From positions 141,129,089 to 141,193,088 of the forward strand of contig CM030367.1 of assembly GCA_017893485.1 (NCBI GenBank): a stretch of DNA of 64,000 nucleotides, given 5' to 3'. The position numbers were made by a program, and so were the translations under genes. This document shows positions 11,368 through 23,469 of the stretch, piece by piece (position 1 is the stretch's first letter; the number at the start of each line of letters is the position of its first letter). This DNA is from Hemerocallis citrina (Eukaryota > Streptophyta > Magnoliopsida > Asparagales > Asphodelaceae). The notes beneath the pieces were generated by a model that saw nothing but the letters and a program-made list of their open reading frames with translations, did no database searches and was not told where the DNA came from.

Positions 11368-13696
11368 ATGTCTTCGATACGAAGATTTATTGGTCGTTTG
11401 AAATCAAAGTGGGAACAAATGCCAGCTCATGCCAACACAAGCAACAAAGATGAAGAAGAGATTTCAAATGTCAACTTTGCTGATCAATCAAATTGGAATC
11501 GTGTAGTAGATGATTCTAAACATATAAGTCAATATGTTACTGTTACCCCTGAGGGTGGTTTCTGTAAGTATAGGAGAAATTGGAAGGAACCAATCAAGAT
11601 GTATAATCAGTACTGCTCACGGGTACCACTTATTAAATAACTAGTAGAGCAGACGGGATGACACCGTTTTATGAAAATCATTACAAGCAAGTCGTCGATT
11701 CGGCTCGTCGAGGCACTTGTAGAGAGATGGTGGGACACTACACACACTTTCCACCTACCGTGTGGTGAGTTGGGTTTCACTCCATTGGATTGGGTTATGC
11801 TAACGGGGATTCCTATCGGTATCGGCGATTTGCCTCCATACAACGATGAGGCCTATACTTTTGAAATTGTTCAGTCTCACTTCTTTCCTGAATTAACAGT
11901 AGATGATTGGAAATCACAAAGTATACGGTATACATTTTTCAAAATTTATTTTACCAATACTATGATTGAAGAAGCCGAAACAGATATGACACTATTAGCG
12001 AGAATTGCATGAGCTTTCTTTATGTTCTTTCTCGGTGCATTTCTTTACCCTAATGGTGCTGGTTTAGTAAGGTGTGGTTGGCTAGTCGCAGTTGCAGACC
12101 TGAATGTTGTTGCAAAATACAATTGGGGTAGTCATGCACTTGCTCTGCTGTATTTGTCTTTGGACTCATGTAGCAGACTTAAAGTGAAGGGGTTTAATGG
12201 TCCGTGACAAGTGTTGGAGGTAATACTTAATCTATTAGCTACTAATTTTAGTCGAATAATATCATTATGTTATTTCAATTGTGATGTTCGTAACATATTT
12301 CATAATTATGTTTTACAGTATTGGACTTACGAATACACAAATTGTTGTATTCCAGTTAGAGATAGGAACATTCCTATGGAGACACACATGGCTAATTCTA
12401 ATGTATGATCGAAAATTATTCGTTGGAATAAAGAATTCTTAGATTTTAGCCAATCAGATCCTATTAGGTATAATCAATCGATGGCTCGTGATCAGTTGGA
12501 GATGTGCACTTCTTCCTCCATCATTTGGCAGCCATATAATGGGTCAACAATTAAAGACGTATAAGAAATTGAAGCTGCTAAGTTCATTTCACGTTATCTA
12601 CACGCTTTTACGTACTGCGGCCAGGTATATTAATTGTTTGTCATATTTATTTACATAATTGTGATTAAATTTTTTTGTTATGCTTTTTGAGATTTCTTCA
12701 GGATTTGGCCCGAACTGTTCGGCAGATTCCCACGCGTTACGCACCCGTTCACCACTTTGTTCTCAACTATTCCGATTCCAGCAAACGGAGGCTGAAAATC
12801 AAGTCGCTAGCGCCCTGTAGCTTTGAAGCAGGGCGAGACTTTAGCTAGGAGCCTCTTTTCTTTCTGCCCAGCTCCCCTAAAGTGAACATATCATTGCAGG
12901 GTGTATGGTATCTTGGTGATCGTTGTATTCGACAACTTGCTGGAGTAATTAGTATCCCAAAAGACCCACCTCCTCTAATGCGTTTCATGACATCCATTAA
13001 TTCACTTCCTGAACCGATTGAAGCATCACCTTTTGTACGGATTGTACAGCAGGTCACTTATGATCAGTATTGGGCAAATGTTTTAATTGGTCCTATAATG
13101 CCGACACTGTCCCATGCAGCCAATGTCGATTTCATTGGGCCAGCATCTATTAGAGATACTTCCGCTCAGTTGCCATATGCTGCACCTCCATTTTGGCTAC
13201 CAGCCGAGTATCCAACTCAATCCACTACAGATAATTCACTATTGCTTGGTCAACCTTCCGTTGAAGTGCCACTTTTTCAAGGTGGTACTTTTATCAAGAA
13301 TTTGGACGGTAATATAAATCCTGTTGCATTAAAGTGGGCAACCATCATATGTGAGTTACCAAAATCGTGTATACATTTTCGGTTTTAATAACGTTGTTAT
13401 GTTACAATGTATTTTACCCACTCTCATTATTTTATATATCTTATATATTTCCACAGGAGGAGTTATACACTCGTGGTCAACAACTGAGCAACACTGAAGC
13501 ACAGCTACGACGAATAATACTTTCAGAAATGGTATTGAAGGAATCAATTCCTCGTGAATTACCAAATGTTAGGCATTCTGTATCGACCGGCAGACCATCT
13601 AAGTCCCGCCATAGACCACTGAATTCGAATTTAAATGACACCGGCGCATCCACGTCCTCATTTGTGCCCGAAATACAGTATAATTATGAAAAATAG
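11368..13696 (+). pseudogene. Plant mobile domain (PMD/MAIN-like) gene carried by element A
   Basis: The reading begins MSSIRRFIGRLKSK. Exon 1 is 11368-12219 (284 codons in one frame), exon 2 is 12319-12624, exon 3 runs from 12900 to about 13350, and exon 4 is 13457-13696. The conserved core is that of the plant mobile domain of MAIN/MAIL-type proteins: FHLPCGELGFTPLDW, a second block with FFLGAFLYPNG and WGSHALALLYLSLD, then YWTYEY, and WYLGDRCIRQL in exon 3. Known PMD proteins act in nuclear gene and transposon silencing, but a role here is unknown. Six substitution-type stops are visible (11638, 11659, 12010, 12205, 12406, 12562), and exon 1 has no frameshift. The exon 3/4 junction is one base out of phase as drawn. 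A copy with the same start and frame lies in element C. Confidence 0.8.
12682..12876 (-). pseudogene. rrn18: Mitochondrial 18S rRNA (rrn18) fragment, NUMT
   Basis: Read on the minus strand, this is the 5' part of plant mitochondrial small-subunit rRNA. It has GGGGAGCTGGGCAGAAAG, AAGAGGCTCCTAGCTAAAG, CCTCCGTTTGCTGGAATC, AGAACAAAGTGGTGAACG and GGTGCGTAACGCGTGGG, ending near CCAAATCCTGAAG. A short deletion and several substitutions show it is an old, non-functional copy. It lies wholly inside the third intron-like gap of the PMD gene of element A (12625-12899), antisense to that gene. Recognition is from knowledge of the rRNA sequence, not from a search. Confidence 0.85.
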
Positions 13697-14132
13697 GAAA
13701 AATTGTACACCATTTATTTTCTATTTACTTTGATGGTATTAATATGAATTTGTATATTTCAATCAGATGCTGTATTGGAGGGTATTAATGTCAATTGGTA
13801 CAATCTCTTTTTCCTCGTTTCTAATATTATTAACAGGCAAACATGAATTAACATAGGGATTGAAAACTCGAGGGTATTCTAGTCACAACATATTTTTCAC
13901 ATGGCTAGCACCTCCAAACTTGGATTGTAGTGAAGTAGGTTTTCGTAGGTTTTGACTTTTTTTACACATATTGATTAAATTTTAGATTGGAAAGGACATT
14001 GAAGAATCGTTCTTATTCAAGCGGCATGATCAGTAATTATATGCCGCCATCCTGTGTACATTTTGGCCTCAACAATACTTTCCTCTTCTTCAACTCAAAA
14101 AGAACCCACTGCAAATTTACCTTCAATTAACC

Positions 14133-15404
14133 ATGGCTAATTTACATATACCTTCTTCCTCGAGTTCATCTTCTGATTCATATGAGGAGGACAACAATAT
14201 TGTTGCTAGGATCGTTCACAACCGTCTAGTAAGGATTGGCAAGGCAATCAAAGCTAGTGAAAAAATCAATCGTCGCCGTTACATTCATCAAGAAAGAGAA
14301 TAAGGCCATAGACGGATGTGGAAAGACTACTTTGCAGATAATCCAGTTTACCGAGATTTAATTTTTCGTCGTCGATTTCGTATGTGCCGACAACTCTTTA
14401 ACCGGGTATTGGATGCTGTTGTGGGTTACGATCAATATTTTCTCCAATCCCAGGACGCTTGTAAACAACTTGGCTTAACTCCTCATCAAAAAATTACGAC
14501 GGCACTACGATGTTTGGCGTACGGAGGTACGGCTGATGCAGTTGACGAATATATACACATAGGCAAAACAACGGTATTGAAAACTCTGAATCGTTTTTGT
14601 TTCTCAATTGTAACTTTATTTAGTGCTCAATATATGAGAAAACTAACAACAGCCAATGTGGAAAGACTAATGGAAGAAAACATTGCTCGGGGCTTCCCTG
14701 GGATGTTGGGTAGTGTAGATTGCATGCATTGGGAGTGAAAAAATTGTCCAGCAGCATCGCAGGGCCAGTACACATGACATGTTCGGGAACCAACTATTAT
14801 TCTCGAAGCAGTTGCTTCTTATGATCTTTGGTTCTGGCATTCCTTCTTTGGAATGCCAGGATGCAATAATGATCTAAATGTGCTAAACCGGTCAACTTTA
14901 TTTAGTCAAATTCTTGACGGTTGTGCACCTCCAGCTAATTTTGTCATCAACAACCACAATTACAATATGGGCTATTATTTAGTGGATGATATATATCCAC
15001 CTTTGGCAACCATCGTCAAAACTTACATTGCACAAGATTCACAAAAGAAAAAGAAATTCGCAGAAATGCAAGAGGGCGCAAGAAAAGATGTGGAACGTGC
15101 TTTTGGATTTTTATAATCATGATTTGCAATAGTCAAGGGTCCAGCACATATGTGGGATGCAGATACTCTGTCATATATTATGAAAACATGTATCATCTTA
15201 CACAACATGATTGTTGAGGATGAACGTGACGAAGGAATTCTTGATTATGATTATGATCAAATTTCTGACTCGATTGGGATCGAACCAAGCACAGGTGGAC
15301 CAATTGATGAAGAAGGTCGATTCATTCTACATGATTGGCAAAAACATCATGCACTTCGTCAAGATCTTGTGGAGCATATTTGGAATCAATATGGAGATGA
15401 GTAA
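14133..15404 (+). pseudogene. Pong-type DDE transposase of element A
   Basis: One continuous 424-codon frame starts MANLHIPSSS at 14133. It contains WKDYFADNPVY and FRRRFRMCRQLF, typical of the Pong/PIF plant transposase family (Plant_tran, DDE_Tnp_4). It also has KTTVLKTLNRFC and the catalytic blocks GSVDCMHWE (D196), GCNNDLNVL (D247) and KDVERAFGF (E321), so the DDE triad is intact. Five in-frame stops (14301, 14736, 14775, 15114, 15120) interrupt it, with no frameshift. It would catalyse cut-and-paste excision and insertion at TTA/TAA sites, together with the Myb-like ORF1 protein. It lies between the PMD gene and the convergent ORF1. Confidence 0.85.
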
Positions 15405-15802
15405 CTGCACTTAGCATGTATTTTTACTATGTATTCTGTTACATTCTTGTAGCTTTTACTTTGATTAAATAATTATAAACGTAGTTAATGTACTACTTTG
15501 TACCTTGATTTAATATTTGAAGCATATTGTAAGCCAATAATTATGAGTATTAACTATCGTTACCATATTATAAACACAGGATACACTCGCAATTATAATT
15601 TAAAATTATAACGTAGGGACCATGTAATTAAAATTCAATTTCATCACACAGGATACTATGAAGTCATATTGTGATCCCAAAATTCTTCTTCATTTCAAAT
15701 TAATAGCGTAAGACATATTCCTCATTTCAAATTGCATGCTTACATTATATTAAGATACAATACAAAATTTTGGCCTAATATTCATTATCCATTATTGTAA
15801 CC

Positions 15803-16680
15803 TCATTTTTGCAAAATTTCGTTTTGCCTACACATAAAATAATATTGTTGATTCGTTGGTATCGTGTTCAGATCGATACCCATAATGCGATCTTCCTCGA
15901 CCCGTTCTTTAATACCGCATTCTCGGGCTTTAATTGCATTCCTCCTATCTTGCGATTCTTTGTATACAGATGTGAAAATGGCTGTTTCTTCGGCTATATC
16001 TTTGTATTCTAATGTTTCGGTAACTCCTTTTCCTTTCCTCTTAGTAGCTTTGTGACCTGGTGGTCGGGTAAGAGGTGTAGGTGAATCCGTATCAACGGGT
16101 ATATCTAAAGTCCCAGCTGGCTGTTGTGGGAGGGTTTTGGCTACCACTCCCTTCACAGGATTGGGTATTTTGTACTCGATCGAACACTTGTGTGTAGTAC
16201 GCAATGAAAACTTTGGCTGATCTTTAAGAATCTCATAACATTCATCAAATTTGAAAGCTCTCCCCGAAGTTGCCATATATTCTACTCTGACTTCGCGAAT
16301 CTGAGACAATATTGAAATTCCAAACGTTATTATGTACAAAAATAATATGAATAATGACTTTAAATCTTAATTTTTCTACATACCTTATCTGTCTTAGTTG
16401 TTCCGCTACCGGCCCTAGTAGTTGCATTGCTCAATTTTGCTATGAATAAGGCTACTTCTTTCGAAATGAGTTGGAATCGACTACCAAGTGAGCTAACTGT
16501 TCTGTCAGTCGGAGTTCCTAATAATATCTTAAATGTAGAAAAAATACGCTCCCGGAACTGTGCCCCGGATTGATCGTTACCGTTAACTGGATCTTGAGTT
16601 ATACTAATCCAACTCTGGCACAGAAGAACATCTTCCTGAGACGTATATGCTTTCCCCCTTGCACAACTTCGGCTCACCAT
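15803..16680 (-). CDS. Myb-like ORF1 protein of element A
   Basis: Two exons are visible on the minus strand: 16680-16384 from MVSRSCARGKAYTSQED, and 16300-15803. The join is supported by GTATGT and CTCAG splice sites and restores DKIREVRVEYM. The N-terminal half has the Myb/SANT-like trihelix pattern of Pong ORF1 (EDVLLCQSWISITQDP, then QFRERIFSTF and GTPTDRTVSSLGSRF). Plant homologues are often annotated as glutathione S-transferase T3-like or NAM-associated proteins. The second exon has YEILKDQPKFS, a proline-rich linker with PPGHKATKRKGKG, and a basic tail. In Pong elements this protein binds the ends and works with the transposase. It appears uninterrupted over about 265 codons, unlike its partner genes. 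It converges on the transposase with about 400 bp between stop codons. Confidence 0.75.
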
Positions 16681-16870
16681 TGATTTTCTTTTACAGATAA
16701 CTGAATACAAGACAGAGAGTAATAGAAACTTGAGATTTGAATTTTTTTTTACACAATTGTGGTGCTAATATTCGGTTCAGGATGGGTACTATATATACAA
16801 AAAATTTTTGAGTTGTTCAGATAAAACATAGCCGTTGGATATAGGTTGGAAAATAAAAAATAGTCGTTGA

Positions 16871-19742
16871 TGTAATGCCCCGATTTTCATTTATGAAAAT
16901 TGCTTATTTATTTTGCACGTAGTGTGCACGTGCAGTTTTCGTAATATGAAATCTTATAATTATTTTCCTTATGAATGATGAGCGTATGAATATATATATG
17001 TATATGTGTTCTTTAAATTATTTTTATAAAAGGCCCTTGGTTTCAAACAAACTAAGCCCAAAATCTAATTTAGTTATTTTGTAAAAACTAATATTTTGGC
17101 CCATCAATGTAAGCCCATTAATTAATTGTTTGAGTAACAACTTGTGAGGTAAAACTTTTTTTAAAAAATATTTTTTTTATAAAAATGTATAGTGTACAAG
17201 TTTTTATTATGGAGACTAGAATAGCACGTGCATGCAACATGGTGTGCATTGCACACTATTATTCTTTGGCCGGTTTTGGAGAAGTAGGTATCATGCATGG
17301 GTGGTTACCTAGTTGTGGGTAGTTACTACAACTCCTACTCTCATCCTATCCCTCCATCTCATAACCATCTACTAAATCCTAGCCCTCCACTTCACCCAAG
17401 GATTTAGTATAAATACCCCATCACTCATTAGTTTCTTTTACACTAAGGATTTCACTTATAAGAGAGACATATTGTAAGAGAGTTGAGAGTGAGTACTTCG
17501 GAGGCCGATCATCACTCCAGAGGGAGCTTCGGTGCGGATCAAGGAGCAAGGAGTCGTGCATCACATTAAGAAGCTTTACGAGATTCGTTATTTCGTCAAC
17601 AAGGTGGGTGTTTCTCATGACTTCTAAAATAGAATTCATGTTAGAATTGAGTTTGAATTGTATATGTATGTGTAAACTGAGGTGATAGGATGATTGCTAA
17701 ATTAATACCTTCCATGCTGTACGAAATGTTGAAAATATGAGTGAATAAAAAAGAACTAATGATAATTAGAGAACTGGAAATGACCTGTACAGTCGACCGA
17801 CCATGTGAGCAGTCGACTGGTACGTTGAAATAAAATATGTACAGTTCAGAATTCCATAAAACGATGTATTTAATATGAATTGTTAACTTGATTTTCTAGC
17901 ATGTTAAATTGGAGTAATATTCATCTTTGTAGATAAATGATGAGTAAAGGGAAAAATGCATGTTTAGCATCCCATTTGGAGAAAAGAAAATATTCGTATG
18001 TGAAATTTACATTTAATCATAAACTATGTTATGATGATGGTAAATAGATAAGAATCACATGTTTATGTTGGCATTGAACGTATTGTAATTGAATAAAATG
18101 CTGTGTGCTAAATGAAGAACAGAAGGGAGTGATGATCCCTTAATTTGAAAATTTACCCTGTTCAGTCGACCAAATGTATGTAACAGTCGACTGTACTAAA
18201 CTTGAAAAGTTGTATGATTGAACTCTGTAGAACAGCCGACTGGTTTGAATGACGGTCGACTATCCCGTAATGATATTTAGATTTTGAACGCTGCGGAACA
18301 GCCGACTGGCCATGTGCAGCAGTCGACTCTTCCGAGCAGTTATTGAAGAACTTTATTTGGCTGAACAAGTCGACTGGATAAGCTCTAAATCGACTGTCCA
18401 GATCACTTTTTGGTATATCAGAAATTCTATGATTTGTTTTATGATAAAGATTGTGAATCTTATGTTGAATATGGGTTGTGACAGTTTAGAAGAAGTAAAC
18501 TCAATTTGTCCTTGCATGAATTTATATGAAGTAAATCATTTATTAGAATTGGTGAAAGTTATATGAATGTAAAAGCTTTAAGCATGAAAAAAAAAATCTG
18601 TGTGATTATGAAAATGAACTCATGAGCTAGAAATGCTCAATCCTTGGAAATTGTGAATTGAAATTGAAACAAAAGAGTAGCTAAGTCTCCCACCGGCAAT
18701 TGGAAATAAATGAAATGAAATTTGAAAAGAAAGACCAAGGTTGGTCATGTTGAATGAATAATTAAGTCCGGTTTAGTGGAGAGGCTAACTCTAGAGCTTT
18801 GATTTTGTTCATGATTCTAATAAAATAAGGACTAGATACATAGTGAAGATGTGATGAAAGTAAGAGAAAAATATTGAGTATGAGGGCCATTGGATTGGCG
18901 GCGAGAGAGTATCCCAGGATGTCCCATGATGAGTCATGATAGGGTGTGGATACTGCTCCAGAGTACCGTCCCGGTGGCGACGCTCGTGGGGTGTTTGACG
19001 ACTACGAGTGGTGTCATGTCTATGGTAGGAGCTGAATTACCATAGGATGCCTGCATGATGAGTCATGTGTCAGTGCGTTGGGATTCCCTCCAGGGCACCT
19101 AGACATGAGTTCGTATGTCAGAAAACATCTAGGATACTTACCGTAGTTACAGTAGTAGATTAAGTCATGACGAGAGATTGAACCCTATAAGATGAAGTAC
19201 GATTAAGGACTTGCCTTCGGACCTATATAGTATGGGATGCATAGAATCCGAACAAGTGCGCATTAGTGTCATTTAACATAATAACTGCATTAAGGACTAA
19301 GTGCACAACCACCACACGACATCAACAGGATAGTCCCTTTTAGTTTTGATCTGTGAACAAGTTTGTGATTTGTTAAGAAATGAGAATCGTTATACTGTTT
19401 CTGGCATAGAGAGGATGACCATGTATAATTATCGTCGGTTGAATAAACTGAAGTACCCACAGTTTTATATGCAGGATAATTGGCTTGGTAAAGGTTAAAG
19501 GAGAACCGATGCTCAAAGATTATTTATTGTGTATCTTTTGTATAATGTTGTAATTGTTTCCACTGTCATTATTTGTAAGTTATTGATGTATATGCTTCCG
19601 CTGTAAAATGCAAAGTGTAAAATCTCATGTAACTCCGATGTGATATGGAAAGTTTTAATTCCTTGTAAAATTGTACCGAATGAGACGCAAAGATCCTGTG
19701 AAAATCTCGAATTCAGTTGTATTTGGAATTTGGGGTGTTACA
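16871..19742 (+). mobile_element. Solo LTR (Gypsy/chromovirus-like), perfect TSD
   Basis: The LTR begins TGTAATGCCCCGATTTTC and ends TTTGGGGTGTTACA. It is flanked by the 5-bp target duplication GTTGA (16866-16870 and 19743-19747). There is no internal domain, primer-binding site or polypurine tract, so it is a solo LTR of 2,872 bp left by LTR-LTR recombination. Its length and TGTAA-CCCC terminus fit long-LTR Gypsy elements such as the Tekay/Del group, by inference. It contains a TATA box (TATAAATA near 17408) and several paired GTCGAC motifs (near 17791, 18163, 18237, 18300 and 18367). Short open frames inside are not genes. Confidence 0.85.
17408..17415 (+). promoter_or_regulatory. TATA box of the solo LTR
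   Basis: TATAAATA precedes CCCCATCAC in the expected orientation, about 540 bp from the LTR start. It is the likely core promoter of the former retroelement. Activity is not implied. Confidence 0.45.
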
Positions 19743-20866
19743 GTTGATGAATGAAGAGGGGCAAATAGGTAATTCAATATTAAAAAAAAAATTCCAACGG
19801 ACGCGAGGAATGTGCTAAAAGGGATGCAACATCAATTTGCGTCCGAGGGCTTTTTCATTTTTCGGTTTTTTAAAGCCCGTTTGGATAGTTGTTATGGGCC
19901 TGTTTTGTGATTTTTTTTTTGAAAACACGTTTGGTTACGCGTTCTTTTGGGGCCTCTTTTCATAAAAAACCCAACCCCGCTTTTGATAAAGTTCTCTCTT
20001 TCTCTTTTTGGTTAACCCTTCCTCTCTCTTCTTTGACGCCGACTTCAGAAAGAAAACCCTAGAACCCTCTTTACTCCCATTTACTCCCATCTTCAGTATC
20101 CTTTACTCCCTCTTTACTCTAAGCAAGAGTCGATACTTTCTTTTGCGATTCGCTCTATTTTTCCCCTTCTCAAGCTCCTCGACGGTCGATTCATGGTCGG
20201 TGAGACCAGATATGCTTTTACAAGAAGGTGTTTTCGAGAACGTTGTAGTAGAATCACACGGCGACTGAAGAAATCTGTCGGAGACAACTTCTTCAGCTTT
20301 GAAAGCAAGCAAACCAAGGTATGTTTAAAATTGATTTAATTTTTTTGGTTGTGTTTAGTTTTGGGTTGTTGTAAATTCCAGATCTGTTAAAAAGAAAAAA
20401 AATTTCCCTTTTTTGGTGTTATTTTTTTACTAGAGTACCGATTTGAGAGACAATTTTTTTTTAATGCTGTGATTTGGAGATGACGAGTACTGATCCTTAA
20501 GTTCGACGTCGATGTGTTAATTCCATATCTGAATCAATTTTTTTTTTGTGTTTTTTGGACCTATACTGAATTGAGGGATAAGGATTTTTACTGAACTGAA
20601 ATTGGAAATGATGTGTTCTGATCCTACGATCGACGTCGCTTTTGTTACTTGTGGAAATTGTATATTTCAATTGTACTGGATTAACGATGGTGGCTAAACT
20701 GGAATTGGAGATTTTTTTGAAATGTGATTTCGATTGAACTGGAACTGGATAGTATACATCATCTACAATTGCTATAGTAACCTCAAATTAGTTTTTCCCA
20801 TTCACTGTTAATGTTAAGCAATTGATGATTGTTATTTTATATTTATCATTTCTGTGGCTAATGAAG

Positions 20867-21864
20867 ATGGCTAGTAAGGGAAAGAAGATTGAGGTGGAGA
20901 GTGATATTGTCATTTGGCCAGCATGTAATGTACGTATATTTGTGGAATTGATGGAGGCGGAGGTCGATCGAAATAGTTTGAAAAGTTCGACCTTTGAAGC
21001 GAAAGTTTGGCAAAAATTTGTGGGAAGTTTGAATCACATGTGTAACCGTACATACACGGTTAAACAATTAAAAGAAAAACATTTCCGACTTAGGCTGCAG
21101 TGGAGGGAGTTTCACAATTTGAAGAATCAAAGTGGTATGGGTTGGGATGAAGACAACCATACAGTCACTTGCGAGCCCGTTGTTTGGGAAGCATATGTCA
21201 AGGTTCACATATAACTTATTTTTTTATGCAGTGTGTGATTATCATCGTAATATACTTATTCATGACTTTAGTACTTGTAAACTAACAACACATAATTTTT
21301 GAATAGGCACACCTTAACAGTAGACAATTCAAATCGAAGGGTTTGGCCAATTATGATGCTTTGACCAAAATTTTTGGTAAGTCTACTGCCCAGGGCTTAC
21401 TTTCTAGGGCTTCAACTCAAAGGGTGTATGACTCCGATGAGGAACGAAGGGTCAACTTTGAGTTCACCCACCCCACCCCCCCCAATGCACCACATGTAAA
21501 TTTGGTTGATAATGATGATTACGAACCAATACATTCGGGGTCTCACAAGAGACGCTCTGGTGGGTCTAGCGGTCGAGCAACAAAAAGCTCGAGAATGGAT
21601 ATTTGTGTTACCGAATCGCATATTGCAAGAACTGAATATTATAGGAAGAAAATGAGCGATCGAAGATATCACTCGGATGCAGAAGATCAGTTCTCCATTG
21701 ATAAGTGCATGGAAATAATTAATAAGATAGAGGGGCTTGATGAAAAAAAGCTTGGTGTGGTAATGGACAACATAGCTGCAAGCCATAGCTGGCGTCGTGG
21801 CTTCATTCTGATGAAATCGGAACTTAGACCCATGTTGTTAGCCAATCTTGCGAAAAAGTACTAA
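20867..21864 (+). CDS. Myb/SANT-like DNA-binding protein of element B
   Basis: Exon 1 (20867-21202) starts MASKGKKIEVESD. Exon 2 (21307-21864) is joined by AAG|GTTCAC and AATAG|GCAC splice sites that keep the frame (YVKAHLNSRQF). The product is 297 aa. Residues about 15-110 form a Myb_DNA-bind_3-type trihelix, with W/F positions in VWQKFVGSLNH, YTVKQLKEKHFRLRLQW and VVWEAYVKAH. A basic, serine-rich middle (SHKRRSGGSSGRATKSSR) and a helical C terminus follow. In PIF/Harbinger elements this partner binds the element ends and carries the transposase to DNA. Plant homologues are annotated L10-interacting MYB domain proteins. It reads uninterrupted. A more upstream ATG in frame is possible at 20861. 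Confidence 0.8.
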
Positions 21865-22194
21865 TTTGTTAAAGTTGGCTCAAACCCAATGTATTGTTTA
21901 AATGTCTTAACAATTTATTAAAATATTTCTGTATTAGTACATTGTGAATATGTACTGGCACAATGTGTTGTTGGATTTTCTGTGGTAATGGTTTAATTTT
22001 AGATGCATTTGCCTTCACTAGCTGTTGTTGTTTCTGTTTTTTTATATTTAACTTTGCTAGATAAGATAAAATGTTGGTGTTATTGTTTATATGACCTCCA
22101 CTATTTTGATAAAGTATTTAAAATTTGAATATTCTTTATATAAATGTATTCTACTTTTTCAGAGTTTGCTACTATTGCACTTGCTACCATACTG

Positions 22195-23469
22195 ATGGAC
22201 TTGTCAAGTGACACGTCAAGTTCTGATAGTGACGGGCTTGCTGACTTGATGTTTCTTCAGTCGCTAGAAAAGAAGTATAATAAAAGTCCCCATTTCACTT
22301 CTAAACTATCAGGCCGTGAATATCTACAAGAAATCTTAGATGGTCCATCGGATAAGTATATTCGCATTTTCCGCATGAATCAAGATTGTTTTTTGGCTTT
22401 GTGTCAATTTATAAAAAATGGCAACTACCTTGAGAAAACGCCTGAAGAAGTACAACATAGGCACGTGTCTCTTGAGGAAAGTGTTACCATTTTCTTGTAC
22501 ATTGTCGGTCACAGTCATAGAATGAGAGGGGCTGCTGATCGGTTTCAGCACTCATTGCAAACAATCCAATGACATTTTACTAATGTGTTGAAAGGTTTGG
22601 CAAGAGCAGCAACAGTTCTCATTACTCCCCCAGACACGACACATGTACATGAAAGGATCAGTGGTTCCACAGACTTTTATCCATGGTTTAAGGTATTTTG
22701 TTACCTTCATGTTTACCACCATATTATTCTAATAATTCAAATGTGTTCAATAAATTAGTATGTTTCTTCTTCAATAATGTAGGGAGCTATTGGTGCTGCC
22801 GATGACACCTTAATAAATGCTTGCGTACCCGCTAGCCGACAAAACACTTGTCGAGGCCGCAAAGGCGATATATCTCAAAATGTGCTGGTAGTTTGTGATT
22901 TTGACATGATGTTCACTTTTGTTTATGCAGGTTGGGAAGGAAGTGCTAATGACTCCCGGGTAATACAAAGTGCATTAACAGAAGGATTGTTGCAAATCCC
23001 TCTCGATGATAAATACTACTTAGTAGATTGTGGTTACACAAACATGCCAGGATTTTTAGCTCCCTACCGCGGGAAGCTATATCACTTGCAAGATTTCGAA
23101 GGGCCTAACCATGCACCAACCCAATATAGGCAACTTTTCAACAAACAGCATGCTAGACTACGAAATGTCATAGAACGAACCTTTGGTGTATTCAAAAAAA
23201 GGTTTTCCATATTCAAGTATATGACCAACTACATGTTCACAAGGCAAGTTCTAATGGTACCAGTCTGTTGTGCAGTTCATAATTTTATACGAAGATATTT
23301 AGCGGACGATGCATTCTTTTCTGATTTAGAAGATGAACAAATTACTCATCTACACAATGAAGATAATGCTTCCATATCTCAACCTTTGGATATGTCATCT
23401 TCTCAATTGAATCGCATGAATACTAAAAGAGACCAAATTGCTATGGCAATGTGGAATGCAAGACATTAA
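22195..23469 (+). pseudogene. ALP1/Harbinger-type transposase of element B (one stop)
   Basis: Exon 1 is 22195-22692 from MDLSSDTSSSDSD, and exon 2 is 22783-23469. The GT-AG join restores FKGAIGAADDT, giving 394 codons. Family blocks are VTIFLYIVGHSHRMRGAADRF, the catalytic GAIGAAD (D173), QNVLVVCDFDMMF, GWEGSANDSRV (D223), YYLVDCGYTNMPGFLAPYRG and RNVIERTFGVFKKRF (E297), so the DDE_Tnp_4 triad is complete. The usual DGTHI block reads DDTLI, so two normally conserved residues are changed. A single TGA at 22570 interrupts exon 1 where relatives usually have an arginine-like codon. It would excise and insert the element together with the Myb/SANT protein upstream. Confidence 0.85.
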
